DNA of 52,823 nucleotides from an uncultured Bacilli bacterium (GCA_944358825.1 CALVSA010000005.1:1-52823); one strand, 5' to 3'. Positions 26,643-35,439 are shown, counted from the first letter of the stretch. The notes: generated by a model from the letters alone, not told the origin. Translations and numbers: made by a program.

Positions 26643-27158
26643 TTAATCTCTAAATTCTTTTAATAAATTCTCTAATTCTTCAATTTCTTCTTGTGTTGCT
26701 TCTTTTGATTCAATTTTCTTTCCGTTCCAATACTCGTTCCCCTCTTCATCACGAGTATATATTTCATTAATTATATTTTTCTTTTTATTATTATATTTAT
26801 TATATTGGTTAAGGTTTTTATTAACACTAGTATTCATATTTTCTTTAATACTTGATATGATTTTTGTTAATGCCTCTGATATTTTAATTATACGTTTAGA
26901 ATTATTTTTTTCACTATTATCAAATTTTAACTCAATATAATTATTTTTAGATAAACTACTTATACTTTTCGATATTGTTTGCTTTCTAACATTAAATAAC
27001 GCTGCAAAATATTCATTAGTAGCCCAACAATATCCTTTCTGTTTACAAAGCGACAATATGCTTATTAATAACAATCTTTCTAAAGGTGTTATATTATTAT
27101 CTCCTAAAATACTGGTTGGTAATATTACATTTATAAAATTTATATTTTCTTTATCCAT
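26643..27158 (-). CDS. HTH_36-type replication/regulatory protein
   Basis: A 171-aa protein with a winged helix at about 22-90: TPLERLLLISILSLCKQKGYCWATNEYFAALFNVRKQTISKSISSL, a pattern found in HTH_36 proteins and plasmid or phage replication initiators. The C-terminus is acidic and low complexity. The ATG at 27158 has no strong ribosome site. The 250 bases upstream hold a perfect DnaA-box consensus and hairpins, so a local origin is possible. Confidence 0.68.
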   Translation of the reverse strand: MDKENINFINVILPTSILGDNNITPLERLLLISILSLCKQKGYCWATNEYFAALFNVRKQTISKSISSLSKNNYIELKFDNSEKNNSKRIIKISEALTKIISSIKENMNTSVNKNLNQYNKYNNKKKNIINEIYTRDEEGNEYWNGKKIESKEATQEEIEELENLLKEFRD

Positions 27159-27411
27159 TTCATATAAGAATATAAGATTATCTATACTTGTCCCTTATCC
27201 TCCTCTCTTTACCAGCTAGTTTTAGGAACACATAAAAAGAACTGGACATTTATCCACAATGAAAACAGGGAATACTGTTTTTCATTTGAATAATATGTAC
27301 ACAGTTCTTCAATTTAAAGACTGTAAAATGTGCAATTAGCACTATGTTTATATATGTATTAATAACTACCTTCCCTAGTAGCTATTATAATAATAGCATA
27401 ATTTTTATAAT
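27159..27411. other. Non-coding interval with DnaA box and hairpins, possible origin
   Basis: TTATCCACA (27250-27258) matches the DnaA-box consensus exactly. Directly after it, ATGAAAACAG (27260-27269) and CTGTTTTTCAT (27275-27285) form an imperfect hairpin. Further dyads follow at 27300-27330. The interval separates the HTH protein from the restriction enzyme. Origin function is inference. Confidence 0.35.
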
Positions 27412-30400
27412 TTATAAATATTTTTCTAACACTGTTTTTCTTAATATATTTAATTCTTCTATTTGCTTATTAAAATCATTTATATAATTTTCATATTTTT
27501 CTATATCTTCAACAATTCTATTCTGTTCTTCAATTGGAGGAATTTGAATATGCAAATCATAAACCTTATTTCTATTAAGTCCAGGTGCTCCAATACCATC
27601 TATATGTTTTTCTAATTGCATTTGTAACATCTGATAATACAAGAATTTCATATTAGTATCATGTATGGGCTTAACATAATATGTAGTATCAATAGGATAA
27701 CAATTCTTATCAAAATAATTAACCTTTCCCGCAGATCCTTTTCTCCCCACTATTATGCAAGGTGATTCAACTATATATTCATCATGCATTCCTATTATAC
27801 CATTAGCACCCGTAACATAATAATTTCCTTTTCTACGTGAAGACTCTTTCAATGCTTTTCCATACTCTAATGTTGCAATATTAGAAAACTTAGTAGAATA
27901 GTTCCTTATGCCTGAAATAATACTTTTAATTTTTTCTTCATATTCATTAATTTTTTCAGTAGCAACTTCAATTTTGTTTTCTATATTTTCAACTTCATTA
28001 ACCAACTGTATTTGAACATCAATAGGCATTAACGGAATCTTAACATCCTTTAAATTTGTGGAATTAAGTCCTCCTTGCGCTTGTCCTGTAATCTTACTTT
28101 TTAATACACTCTGACCGATATCAGAAAAAAGAAAAGTAAATAAGTATTTTTGCAAAATTTTGTCCTCATTTGCCCTAAGAATAAATACATGTTCATTAAC
28201 CATTGCATGTTCAAACTCAAAGGAATTAGGAATAGTACAAACTTTTCCTGTCAATGCACCATCTTTACAAACTAAAATATCATTATGTCGAATTTTTCCT
28301 TTATCAGCATTATTATAAAAACTTACAGGAACATATTTTAATTTATCAAGAAATAATTCACCATTATTTCCAATATGTTCTCCACCTAAACTTAAAATTC
28401 CCTCCGTAATGTTAGAAACACCACCTGTTGGACGACTACCACTTTCTATAGTAGTAACTAAATTTTCTAATTTTTCTAACTTATATTTACTAGATATATT
28501 TATTTTATTTTTTTTATTTAAGTTGATTTTTTTATCAAATTTTGCAGTTCCATATTCAAACAATGAACTTAAATTTACATATGATATATTTTTTTCTAAA
28601 GTTTTATCTATAACAGATTTTTTTTCATTAAATGCATTATATATATAACTATTTGCTTTTGTAACATCTAATTGATCATTTTCGTTATATAATTTAGTAC
28701 CATTTGGTAACCACTTTAATCCCTCATGTCCTCTTCTTTCACTAAATTCATAACCTAAGAAATTTTTCTCATCTTGTTTCTTTCCTGTTTTTACAATTAC
28801 AGATTCTTGTTCACAAGTTAATATAAAATATAACATTTTCTCTTTTTCTAGCTGCTTAATATTGTTTAAATTACCAACAAATTCATTATTATAATCTTTA
28901 TATAGTTCATGTTCTAGTACTTCGCCATTAATTAATTTAAGATAATCTTTAAATGATAAATCATCATAAACATTCATAACATATTTTGAAAAAGCATTTT
29001 CTATTCCTAAAACAGTAACATCTAAATTATCATCAAAGAATTTGTTAACAGCTCTTTCTACTTCTTTAAAATCATTGTCAGGTCTACGTTCCAAAAATAG
29101 AATTATAGTATTTGTTCCTGTTTTCATGAAAGTCCCTGAGCCAAGTTCAACTATAGATTTTACTCTAAAATACTTAAATATTATTTCTCTAGCTTTTGAA
29201 TGAATACCACTATTTGTTAAAATGGAAATAGGTAAAATAACACCTGCTTTACCACCCACTTTAAGTAATTGTTTCATTCTTTCAACAAATAAACATTCAA
29301 TTTCAGAACTATTATCAGTTAGATTATCATATAATTCAAAAGTTTCTTTACCATTCTTTAGAGTTGATTTAAATGCTTCTACACTATATGGTGGATTGGA
29401 AATCAATATATCAAATTGTCCATTGTTTTTTTTGTCAAAAGTTTGTGTTTCTTTTAATTTCTCAATATATTCATTTGATTTCTTAAAATTATCTAAACCA
29501 TTGGCCCATATAATATTTGCCTCTCCATCACCATTAAAAAATGCTGATACTTTTGCAGTTTTAACAAGCCTATCATCTAAATCTATTCCATACACATAAT
29601 CTTTTGCCCAAACAAATTTTTCGCTTTCAATCCATGTTTTAATTTTATTTTTGATAGTTGGCGAAGCAAATGATATGTCAATAGCATCAACTGCTTTATC
29701 TATTTCCTCTTTTGTCATGGACATACCAAATTTTTCTAATATATTTTGAACTTGTTCCATGTATTCAGTTAAAAAATGCCCACTACCTGCTGCATAATCA
29801 ATTACAACAGGTAAAATTTCACCCTCATTGTTTTTAATTTTGTCAATGATCATTTCTTTTATTGGCAAAGAACTAATAATGAATCTAGTTATAGGTACAG
29901 GTGTAAAATATTGTCCTGCCTCTTGTTTCATTGATGTATTTAATAACAATTCAAAAAAATCACCTAAAAACTGATGTTTTTGTCTATATCTGAATTTATA
30001 ACTCTGTAACAACAGTACAATTTCTTTTACAATTTTTGCATTAGCTTTAAATGATTTTTCATCTAAAACTTCTTTAAATGCAAAATTAGGACTTTTCTTA
30101 AGTCTGGTATCAATAAACATATCTTTAATTGTTTGTTTAAAACTTTCATCTGCATCAATTGACTGCAAAGCATTATTTATTTCAGTTTCAGAATAATCAG
30201 TTACATTGATATTTAAGAATCTCCACATTCCTTTTTTGTATAAATCATTCAATCTCATTTGTAATGATTCATCTGTATCATCATCTAACCATTGAAAATG
30301 TAATTCTTCTGTGTCATTTCTATCTTCATCTATAATTTTACATACAAACAAATTAAGTAATTTATTAAATGCATTTGGCTTATCAGAAACAACATTATGA

Positions 30401-31125
30401 CGCAATATTTCCATAATTTGATTAAATATTTTTCCACTATCCTCTTCTTTCAAGTCATCTAACATTTCATAAGTTAATGCTTTATGTTTTATATCATAAG
30501 GATCAGCATGTTTTTCAAATATACCATTATCTTTGAAAGATTTATTCCAATGTGTATAAATTTCTTTAGAAGTTGACAACGAAATCCATTCATCATCAAT
30601 AGAAACAATACTGTTTTTATAATCAATTTTTCCATTATCCAAAACAGATGCATATAAACACAAATATTTTGCATCCCTATCTAAAGCATAATATGTAAAT
30701 AGTTGGCCACCATCTTTTAACATTTTATTGATTTCTTTTTTATATTCGGTACCCCATGTTTTGCATTCAATCATTAAATATGCTTTTCTATTTTCATCAT
30801 AGATTAAAATATCTAAATTTCCACTATGCCCATGACCTGATGGATATATTTTCTCTAATTCTATATTTTGTGGTTTATAACCTTTTTCAAGCAACCTATT
30901 TACGCACTCTAAAACAACAAAATTTTCAGGCTTTGCAAAATTACATGTAGTAGTATTTCCAAGTTTAATTTTATTTCCATAATCGATTCTTTTATCATTA
31001 AAATCTAAAAATATTTCATACAACTCATTACCTATTTTATATTCTTTAAAATAAATATTACTAACACCATTTTTAGGTAAATAATTCATTGTTTTAATAA
31101 GTTTCTTTATATCATTTTCTAACAT
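27412..31125 (-). CDS. Single-chain restriction-methylation-specificity enzyme (type IIG / type I-like fusion)
   Basis: A 1237-aa protein uniting all R-M activities. Residues 95-125: PD-(D/E)XK nuclease (NLDILIYDENRKAYLMIECK; Asp about 105, E-x-K about 120-122). Residues 380-700: N6-adenine methylase with GQYFTP (about 404-409), motif I DYAAGSG (443-449) and NPPY (577-580). Residues 880-1237: two HsdS-like target-recognition domains, each followed by a helical stretch (VQIQLVNEVENIENKIEVATEKI and EEQNRIVEDIEKYENYI). It should bind a bipartite site and both cut and methylate. GGAGG precedes the ATG; an HTH gene lies two bases upstream. Type assignment is from domain order. Confidence 0.9.
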   Translation of the reverse strand: MLENDIKKLIKTMNYLPKNGVSNIYFKEYKIGNELYEIFLDFNDKRIDYGNKIKLGNTTTCNFAKPENFVVLECVNRLLEKGYKPQNIELEKIYPSGHGHSGNLDILIYDENRKAYLMIECKTWGTEYKKEINKMLKDGGQLFTYYALDRDAKYLCLYASVLDNGKIDYKNSIVSIDDEWISLSTSKEIYTHWNKSFKDNGIFEKHADPYDIKHKALTYEMLDDLKEEDSGKIFNQIMEILRHNVVSDKPNAFNKLLNLFVCKIIDEDRNDTEELHFQWLDDDTDESLQMRLNDLYKKGMWRFLNINVTDYSETEINNALQSIDADESFKQTIKDMFIDTRLKKSPNFAFKEVLDEKSFKANAKIVKEIVLLLQSYKFRYRQKHQFLGDFFELLLNTSMKQEAGQYFTPVPITRFIISSLPIKEMIIDKIKNNEGEILPVVIDYAAGSGHFLTEYMEQVQNILEKFGMSMTKEEIDKAVDAIDISFASPTIKNKIKTWIESEKFVWAKDYVYGIDLDDRLVKTAKVSAFFNGDGEANIIWANGLDNFKKSNEYIEKLKETQTFDKKNNGQFDILISNPPYSVEAFKSTLKNGKETFELYDNLTDNSSEIECLFVERMKQLLKVGGKAGVILPISILTNSGIHSKAREIIFKYFRVKSIVELGSGTFMKTGTNTIILFLERRPDNDFKEVERAVNKFFDDNLDVTVLGIENAFSKYVMNVYDDLSFKDYLKLINGEVLEHELYKDYNNEFVGNLNNIKQLEKEKMLYFILTCEQESVIVKTGKKQDEKNFLGYEFSERRGHEGLKWLPNGTKLYNENDQLDVTKANSYIYNAFNEKKSVIDKTLEKNISYVNLSSLFEYGTAKFDKKINLNKKNKINISSKYKLEKLENLVTTIESGSRPTGGVSNITEGILSLGGEHIGNNGELFLDKLKYVPVSFYNNADKGKIRHNDILVCKDGALTGKVCTIPNSFEFEHAMVNEHVFILRANEDKILQKYLFTFLFSDIGQSVLKSKITGQAQGGLNSTNLKDVKIPLMPIDVQIQLVNEVENIENKIEVATEKINEYEEKIKSIISGIRNYSTKFSNIATLEYGKALKESSRRKGNYYVTGANGIIGMHDEYIVESPCIIVGRKGSAGKVNYFDKNCYPIDTTYYVKPIHDTNMKFLYYQMLQMQLEKHIDGIGAPGLNRNKVYDLHIQIPPIEEQNRIVEDIEKYENYINDFNKQIEELNILRKTVLEKYL

Positions 31126-31127
31126 AA

Positions 31128-31313
31128 CTAAGCCTCCTTCTTATAATTCGTATAAGATTCAAGATATTTATTAATCTCTTTTTCTAGAATTCTCCATGAA
31201 CATCCAACCTTAGAGGCTTTTAACTTTTTATCATGTATCAATCTTATTACTGTTCTATCACTTACTTTTAAATGTTTTGCAACTTGTTTAACTGTATATA
31301 TATTGTTTTGCAT
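31128..31313 (-). CDS. Small HTH (excisionase/MerR-like) protein
   Basis: About 61 aa from the ATG at 31313, preferred because AGAGGTG lies eight bases upstream; a start seven codons earlier contains that site. The sequence YTVKQVAKHLKVSDRTVIRLIHDKKLKASKVGCSWRI is the HTH_17 / excisionase-type winged helix. It is two bases from the restriction enzyme, so it may be its control protein, or the recombination directionality factor of the element. Confidence 0.75.
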   Translation of the reverse strand: MQNNIYTVKQVAKHLKVSDRTVIRLIHDKKLKASKVGCSWRILEKEINKYLESYTNYKKEA

Positions 31314-31352
31314 ATCACTGCACCTCTCATACAAACTATTATATTCTATCTA

Positions 31353-31381
31353 ATTATATCTTATTTTTTTAATAATCTCAA
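31353..31381 (-). promoter_or_regulatory. Promoter of the HTH / restriction enzyme operon
   Basis: TTGAGA (31376-31381) and TATAAT (31353-31358), 17-base spacer, on the minus strand about 40 bases before the HTH gene. Two direct TTATGACA-type repeats lie just upstream (about 31396-31415). Confidence 0.6.
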
Positions 31382-31523
31382 GACAATTTATGAAAAATTA
31401 TGACATTTTATGACAACTCGGACAAATAATGGTTGTCAATGAAATCATCTTCTACCCTTAATTTATTATTTTTACTCAATAAAAATTTTTCATATAATTG
31501 TATTAAATAGTTATCATCTTTAT
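31382..31523. other. Interval between restriction operon and AbiE toxin
   Basis: No supported gene. One minus-strand frame (about 31420-31510, ...YLIQLYEKFLLSKNNK...) is open without a start codon and looks protein-like, possibly a fragment of a lost gene. Confidence 0.3.
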
Positions 31524-32378
31524 TTATACTGCGACAACTTCTAAATCTAATTCTTTGATTATATCTTTTAATAAATTTAATATTTTATTTATATCTATAC
31601 CCTTAGCATATGTATACTTATTGCTATAAATATTCCATAATTTTTCTAATCTTTCATTACCAATAATAGAATCAATAATTTGTTCATAATCATTTAAATA
31701 TTCAAATGAATCTCTTTTAGTGAATGTATTATCCACAGCCTCTTTTAAAATATTTATATTTATCTCTTTTCTTAATTTAGTTAAGAAATAATATATATCA
31801 TAAAAATCTTTCATTCTGCTATTAAACACACCACGTCTTAATACTGTTTCAATCTTCTCTGCTAATATTGTTTCAATATTATAACTACTAATCATTATTG
31901 TTCTGTCTTCGAATATTAAAGGATATTTATATTTTAATTCTCTCGGTGTGACTTTATCACCAGTAGATATATCAATTTCTAAATTAACTTTTAAACTTTG
32001 TAATTTACCTACAATATGATATTTATTTCCACCATACTCATCATCTTCTCTAATATCAGTTATATCTACTACATTAAATTTAACACCATCTTTTAAATTT
32101 ATACTTAATATTTCGTTTAGTACTTTTAACATTTTATCCTTTGATACATCTATCCCTGTAATTGTAGCATCCATATCTTTAGTCATTCTATTACCAATAC
32201 CAAACATAGCAGACAATAACAAACCACCCTTTAAAATAAAGTTATCTTGATATTTTGACACAGATATTCTTTCTAACACTCTTTCAAACATATATCTTTG
32301 TAATATTTCGTAATAATTAAGATCATATTTATTTTCTATTTCTTTTGCTAATCTTTTTATATCAGTTATATCTACCAT
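31524..32378 (-). CDS. abiEii: AbiEii-type nucleotidyltransferase toxin
   Basis: A 284-aa toxin of the type IV AbiE toxin-antitoxin system. Residues about 47-75 hold ILKGGLLLSAMFGIGNRMTKDMDATI, the K-GG plus D-x-D nucleotidyltransferase core; EIDISTGD (about 136-143) supplies the third acidic residue; ILAEKIETVLRRG.FNSRMKDFYDIYYF (about 170-197) is the conserved C-terminal motif. Related toxins block growth by modifying tRNA. Its ATG overlaps the antitoxin stop, so toxin and antitoxin are coupled. Confidence 0.88.
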   Translation of the reverse strand: MVDITDIKRLAKEIENKYDLNYYEILQRYMFERVLERISVSKYQDNFILKGGLLLSAMFGIGNRMTKDMDATITGIDVSKDKMLKVLNEILSINLKDGVKFNVVDITDIREDDEYGGNKYHIVGKLQSLKVNLEIDISTGDKVTPRELKYKYPLIFEDRTIMISSYNIETILAEKIETVLRRGVFNSRMKDFYDIYYFLTKLRKEININILKEAVDNTFTKRDSFEYLNDYEQIIDSIIGNERLEKLWNIYSNKYTYAKGIDINKILNLLKDIIKELDLEVVAV

Positions 32379-32959
32379 TTCATCATAACCTCCACAATTG
32401 TATTAACTTTTTCATAGATATTAAATATTTTTGAATACTCTAACAACAATTCAATATTTTTATCTTTACTATTAAAGTAATAATCTAATACTCTATTTTG
32501 AAGTTCTAAATCAAATTCTGTTTCAGATTTTAACATATCACAAATACATCTTTCAGCATTATATACTTTAACTGGATTACCAAGTGGACTAGTCGCTTTT
32601 ATAATACCTATTTCATAATAATTTTCTGAAACATAATGAATATTATAATGCCCCCTAACTTTTTTATTTCTTGGCACAGTTATATCAATTACAGATGGTG
32701 TCTTATTTGTAAGATTTAAAATATGTAATGCTGTATTATAGGAAAATATTGCACTAGGATAGTTTTTTTGTAAAATATAATATTCATCCTTAAAAGTCTT
32801 TGTACTCATGTATAAACCATGACTAACTTTTTCTATAATTCCTTTATCAATATAGAATTGAATTTGAGATTTATAAATATTAAGTTCTACTAATTCAGCA
32901 GTAGTAATATAACCATTATTTTTTTCTAAAAATTCTATTAGTTTTTTTTCATTATTCAT
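32372..32959 (-). CDS. abiEi: AbiEi-type antitoxin / repressor
   Basis: About 195 aa. Start chosen at the ATG at 32959 (MNNEKKLIEFLEKNNGYITTAEL) with GGGTGAT upstream; the earlier ATG at 32971 contains that site. The N-terminal winged helix (about 1-55) continues with YYILQKNYPSAIFSYNTALHIL and IDITVPRNKKVRGHYNIHYV, the AbiEi pattern. Antitoxins of this family bind inverted repeats in their own promoter; one is present just upstream. Confidence 0.85.
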   Translation of the reverse strand: MNNEKKLIEFLEKNNGYITTAELVELNIYKSQIQFYIDKGIIEKVSHGLYMSTKTFKDEYYILQKNYPSAIFSYNTALHILNLTNKTPSVIDITVPRNKKVRGHYNIHYVSENYYEIGIIKATSPLGNPVKVYNAERCICDMLKSETEFDLELQNRVLDYYFNSKDKNIELLLEYSKIFNIYEKVNTIVEVMMKW

Positions 32960-32970
32960 AAAATCACCCA

Positions 32971-33016
32971 TTTACTTTTGTACATACATTATAACACTTT
33001 GCCGAACGAAAGTAAA
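32971..33016 (-). promoter_or_regulatory. AbiE promoter flanked by an inverted repeat operator
   Basis: TTTACT (33011-33016) and TATAAT (32988-32993) with a 17-base spacer. TTTACTTT and AAAGTAAA (33009-33016 and 32971-32978) frame the promoter as an inverted repeat, one arm on the -35 box, the other just downstream of the -10. This suits autoregulation by AbiEi. Confidence 0.6.
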
Positions 33017-33240
33017 TATAATTTCCTTCAATTGTCGAAAATTATTTTTTTTATTTAATTTTTCAAGGGTTTGGGATTTCCCCATAAATTTGCAAATGCG
33101 GGAGTTCATTTGCAGTGCTGGCTAGGACAATATTTATAATATTAATTAAATACTTAAAAAATTAAAACTTCATTTTTAAAAAAATTCTATCAAAAAAACT
33201 CTATTCAATTTTAGACAATTAAATAGGGTTTTATAAAATT
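33017..33240. other. Interval with hairpins between AbiE and the XRE regulator
   Basis: No gene seen. GCAAATG/CATTTGC (33093-33114) forms a hairpin in an unusually GC-rich patch (33065-33125). An imperfect stem with a T7 run on the minus strand (about 33190-33235) looks like the terminator of the regulator gene. Confidence 0.4.
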
Positions 33241-33915
33241 TTAACAATAAGAATCTATTATTTCATTTAACTTTTTATATGCTTTTGTATAATCTTCATC
33301 AGTTGTTGGATTTCCATCGGGTATTGCTTCGAATCTATATGCATATGTTAATTTTCCATCATAAATATCATACAAATCATTGTAAATAAAATTACTTAAA
33401 TCAGTATAAATTTGTATTTTTCCAATAATAGGATATTCTTTTTTTAAAGATATCATTACCTTATCATGCTCTTTTTCTGCTATTTGCCATAAATTCTTTT
33501 CTCTTAACGAAGGTTCAATTTTTTCAAAATCAAACCACAAGTCATTAAAACCATTTGTTTTATAAAAACATTCTAAAAATTCAATTATTGATTCATATAC
33601 TCTTTTTACAGACAGCAACTCAACATCTGACATTTTTTTCATTTTTTCATCTCCTCCATTCTTACATAATAGTACATCTTTCTCATATCCAAAAAAATTT
33701 GCTATATCATTAATAAGCTCTAATCCATTAGGGCTATAAGTTTTATAACGCCAACTATGAACTGCATCTTTTGATACGTTAATAGCATTTGCTAACTGCT
33801 CTTCCATATCTTTAATCATTAATCTATTCCTATTACATTTTCTATTAAACATATCATTGAAAATATCATGATCAAAAAAGTAAAAAGAACCTTTGTATTT
33901 ATAAGTTTTATTCAT
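33241..33915 (-). CDS. XRE-type HTH regulator
   Basis: About 224 aa from the ATG at 33915, which has AAAGGAGGG directly upstream. Residues about 38-80 hold an XRE fold (MEEQLANAINVSKDAVHSWRYKTYSPNGLELINDIANFFGYE). The remainder is an acidic helical domain with SDVELLSVKRVYESIIEFLECFYK that I do not recognise. Likely the element's master regulator or the partner of a defence gene; only the DNA-binding part is certain. Confidence 0.72.
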   Translation of the reverse strand: MNKTYKYKGSFYFFDHDIFNDMFNRKCNRNRLMIKDMEEQLANAINVSKDAVHSWRYKTYSPNGLELINDIANFFGYEKDVLLCKNGGDEKMKKMSDVELLSVKRVYESIIEFLECFYKTNGFNDLWFDFEKIEPSLREKNLWQIAEKEHDKVMISLKKEYPIIGKIQIYTDLSNFIYNDLYDIYDGKLTYAYRFEAIPDGNPTTDEDYTKAYKKLNEIIDSYC

Positions 33916-33953
33916 AATCCCTCCTTTCATGTTACTATGATAAAATAAATTAT

Positions 33954-33983
33954 TAAAAAAATAAAGTTTGACTAAATCAAACT
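33954..33983 (-). terminator. Terminator of the DUF6414-like gene
   Basis: A 7-bp stem AGTTTGA/TCAAACT (33965-33971 with 33977-33983) and a T-run on the minus strand. It lies 79 bases past the stop. Confidence 0.6.
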
Positions 33984-34061
33984 CTATAAAATTTTATTAT
34001 ATATATTCTTTTACACTTTGACAAAAACTACCAAAATTAACATTAAGTTGGATATTAATTT

Positions 34062-34818
34062 CTATTTGTATATAATTATTGGTGTAATTTTCACTAGTGG
34101 TCCTGTTTCGTAAATTATTGCATCTTTTAATGATTCTTTCGGCATCTTTCTTCTAATTGCTCTATTCAACTTAAATACTTCCTTAACTAAGTCGTAAATT
34201 TCTATTTCTTCTTCTGTATTATATATTTTATCTATTCTTCCTATTATTGTTATTTCATTATCAATATTGTCGAAAAAATCATCTTTATTTCCAATTATAC
34301 AATCTTTTCTTAAATTGCAATTAAAAATGTAATCTGAATCAAGTTCTAACAATATTGGCACATTATCGCTTTCTTTAATATATGACATAGTCTTTTTATC
34401 TTCGTCTGACATTGCAACTACGTCAAACCAAGAAGTATTCCTAGCAATAGTATTAACCATTTCTATATTTTCGCTCATCTCTGGTATTGACATTTTGCCA
34501 TTAAGAACTATTAATTTGTCTTTGTCTTCAGTGTCTAGATTTTCACCATCATAATTAATTGCATTCTTTTCATCAAAAGTCCAATTTACAATTTGTTCCA
34601 ATGATGACGACTTCATAGTGTAATTTGTAGAATTTTTCTCTTTTACAATTGTTCCTGTTTTAACTAATTTAATGTCTAATCCACCTTCCACTTCTGTCGC
34701 TGTTTCATAACTTGCTGAAGTTACATTTTTATTTAATTCAGGTATTTGACTAATATAAGAATTAATTCTATTATCATCACAATAAATATAATCTCTAAAT
34801 TTTTGCGTATTATCGCAT
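34062..34818 (-). pseudogene. DUF6414-like protein with damaged 5' end
   Basis: The open frame with a formal GTG start at 34691 is 209 aa, but coding-like sequence continues upstream in the same frame: DNTQKFRDYIYCDDNRINSYISQIPEL..., the form of a DUF6414-type N-terminus (short F.YLD...V.S..SQ). That frame has no start and meets a TGA. An ATG at 34816-34818 with GAGGA before it is exactly one base out of frame; removing one base would give MDNTQKFRDY... So it is either frameshifted or starts at a weak codon. A TATAAT box lies 15 bases upstream. DUF6414 proteins are seen with phage and defence islands; function unknown. Confidence 0.55.
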
Positions 34819-34909
34819 CCTCAAATCCATATTATACACCTTTATGTAAAAAAAATTAATCTCTTTTTTTATTATACTCCAATAAATTAATATATTTTAT
34901 CTTTAATTG

Positions 34910-35218
34910 TTATACATTTGTTACACAATGACCTTCGGCACCTCCCGAATTCAAGTGATTAGAAATAACAATAACATTTGGATTATTACCATATGCATTT
35001 AATATCCTTTGAGTCCTCTCCGTTGGACTTAAAGTCTCATCAGTATCCCTTGTTAAAGTAACAGGAACCCCCAACTCATTAAATCTTTCAAACATATATT
35101 GAGAAATCATCAAAGTATAATCTTTTTCCTTTTTATCATTACCAACCGCCCCAGGATCACTACCTCCATGTCCTGGATCTATTACAACTCCCGTTAAAGC
35201 TCTTATGTAATTATCCAA
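34910..35218 (-). pseudogene. N-acetylmuramoyl-L-alanine amidase, N-terminal fragment
   Basis: 102 aa from a TTG start (35218) with GAGGTGAT five bases upstream. It holds the first half of Amidase_3: TGVVIDPGHGGSDPGAVGND (zinc His about 18), ...KDYTLMISQYMFERFNELGVPVTLTRDTDETLSPTERTQ, and VIVISNHLNSGGAEG (second zinc His). Seven codons later the frame stops inside the integrative element. With the downstream fragment at 22985-24106 it would make a complete amidase of about 460 aa with five LysM repeats. Confidence 0.9.
34922..34933. other. Right attachment site / inverted repeat arm
   Basis: A 12-bp perfect inverse of 24123-24134. The host side reads GGGAGGTGCCGAA before GGT (minus strand). 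Confidence 0.75.
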
Positions 35219-35284
35219 CTATATCACCTCTACATTAGTTTATGTTAAAAGATAAATTTGGTTAATTATAAGAATTTAATCAGA

Positions 35285-35425
35285 ACAAAGGAAACAAAAT
35301 AAATTTTGTTTCTTCCTTGTCGTTACCTCCAAGGTTTCCTACTTCATAGATAGTCTCTGACTAGTCTCCATAGGCTTAAATTCCGATAGTCGCTACCGTA
35401 TTTGTTCCTTTTTTTTGCTTTTTAC
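35285..35425 (-). ncRNA. Putative omega-RNA / right end of the TnpB element
   Basis: On the minus strand, downstream of tnpB, lies AATTTAAGCCTATGGAGACT followed by a GAAGTAGGAA motif and a strong hairpin GAAACAAAA/TTTTGTTTC at the very end. This is the usual place and look of a TnpB guide RNA scaffold. The first 93 bases are found again at 52731-52823 with one difference. Confidence 0.6.
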
Positions 35426-35439
35426 TATTTTAACATTAT

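Larger units (their letters stand above)
24104..34933. mobile_element. Integrative element (~10.8 kb) with large serine recombinase and defence cargo
   Basis: It splits the amidase gene between codons for ...NSGGAEG and AEVIYALRN..., which join cleanly when the intervening DNA is removed. The crossover lies in a shared GGT (minus strand; 24104-24106 and 34931-34933). The ends carry a perfect 12-bp inverted repeat. Cargo: a membrane protein, serine recombinase, 31-aa ORF, replication-type HTH protein, R-M-S fusion with HTH partner, AbiE toxin-antitoxin, XRE regulator and DUF6414-like gene. No relaxase, coupling protein or type IV secretion gene is seen, so transfer would need a helper. Boundaries are read directly; the mechanism follows from the recombinase family. 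Confidence 0.9.

Noticed and set aside
30489-30950. Short ORFs on both strands within the restriction enzyme
   Set aside because: They are frame shadows of the 1237-aa gene with no ribosome sites or protein-like motifs.
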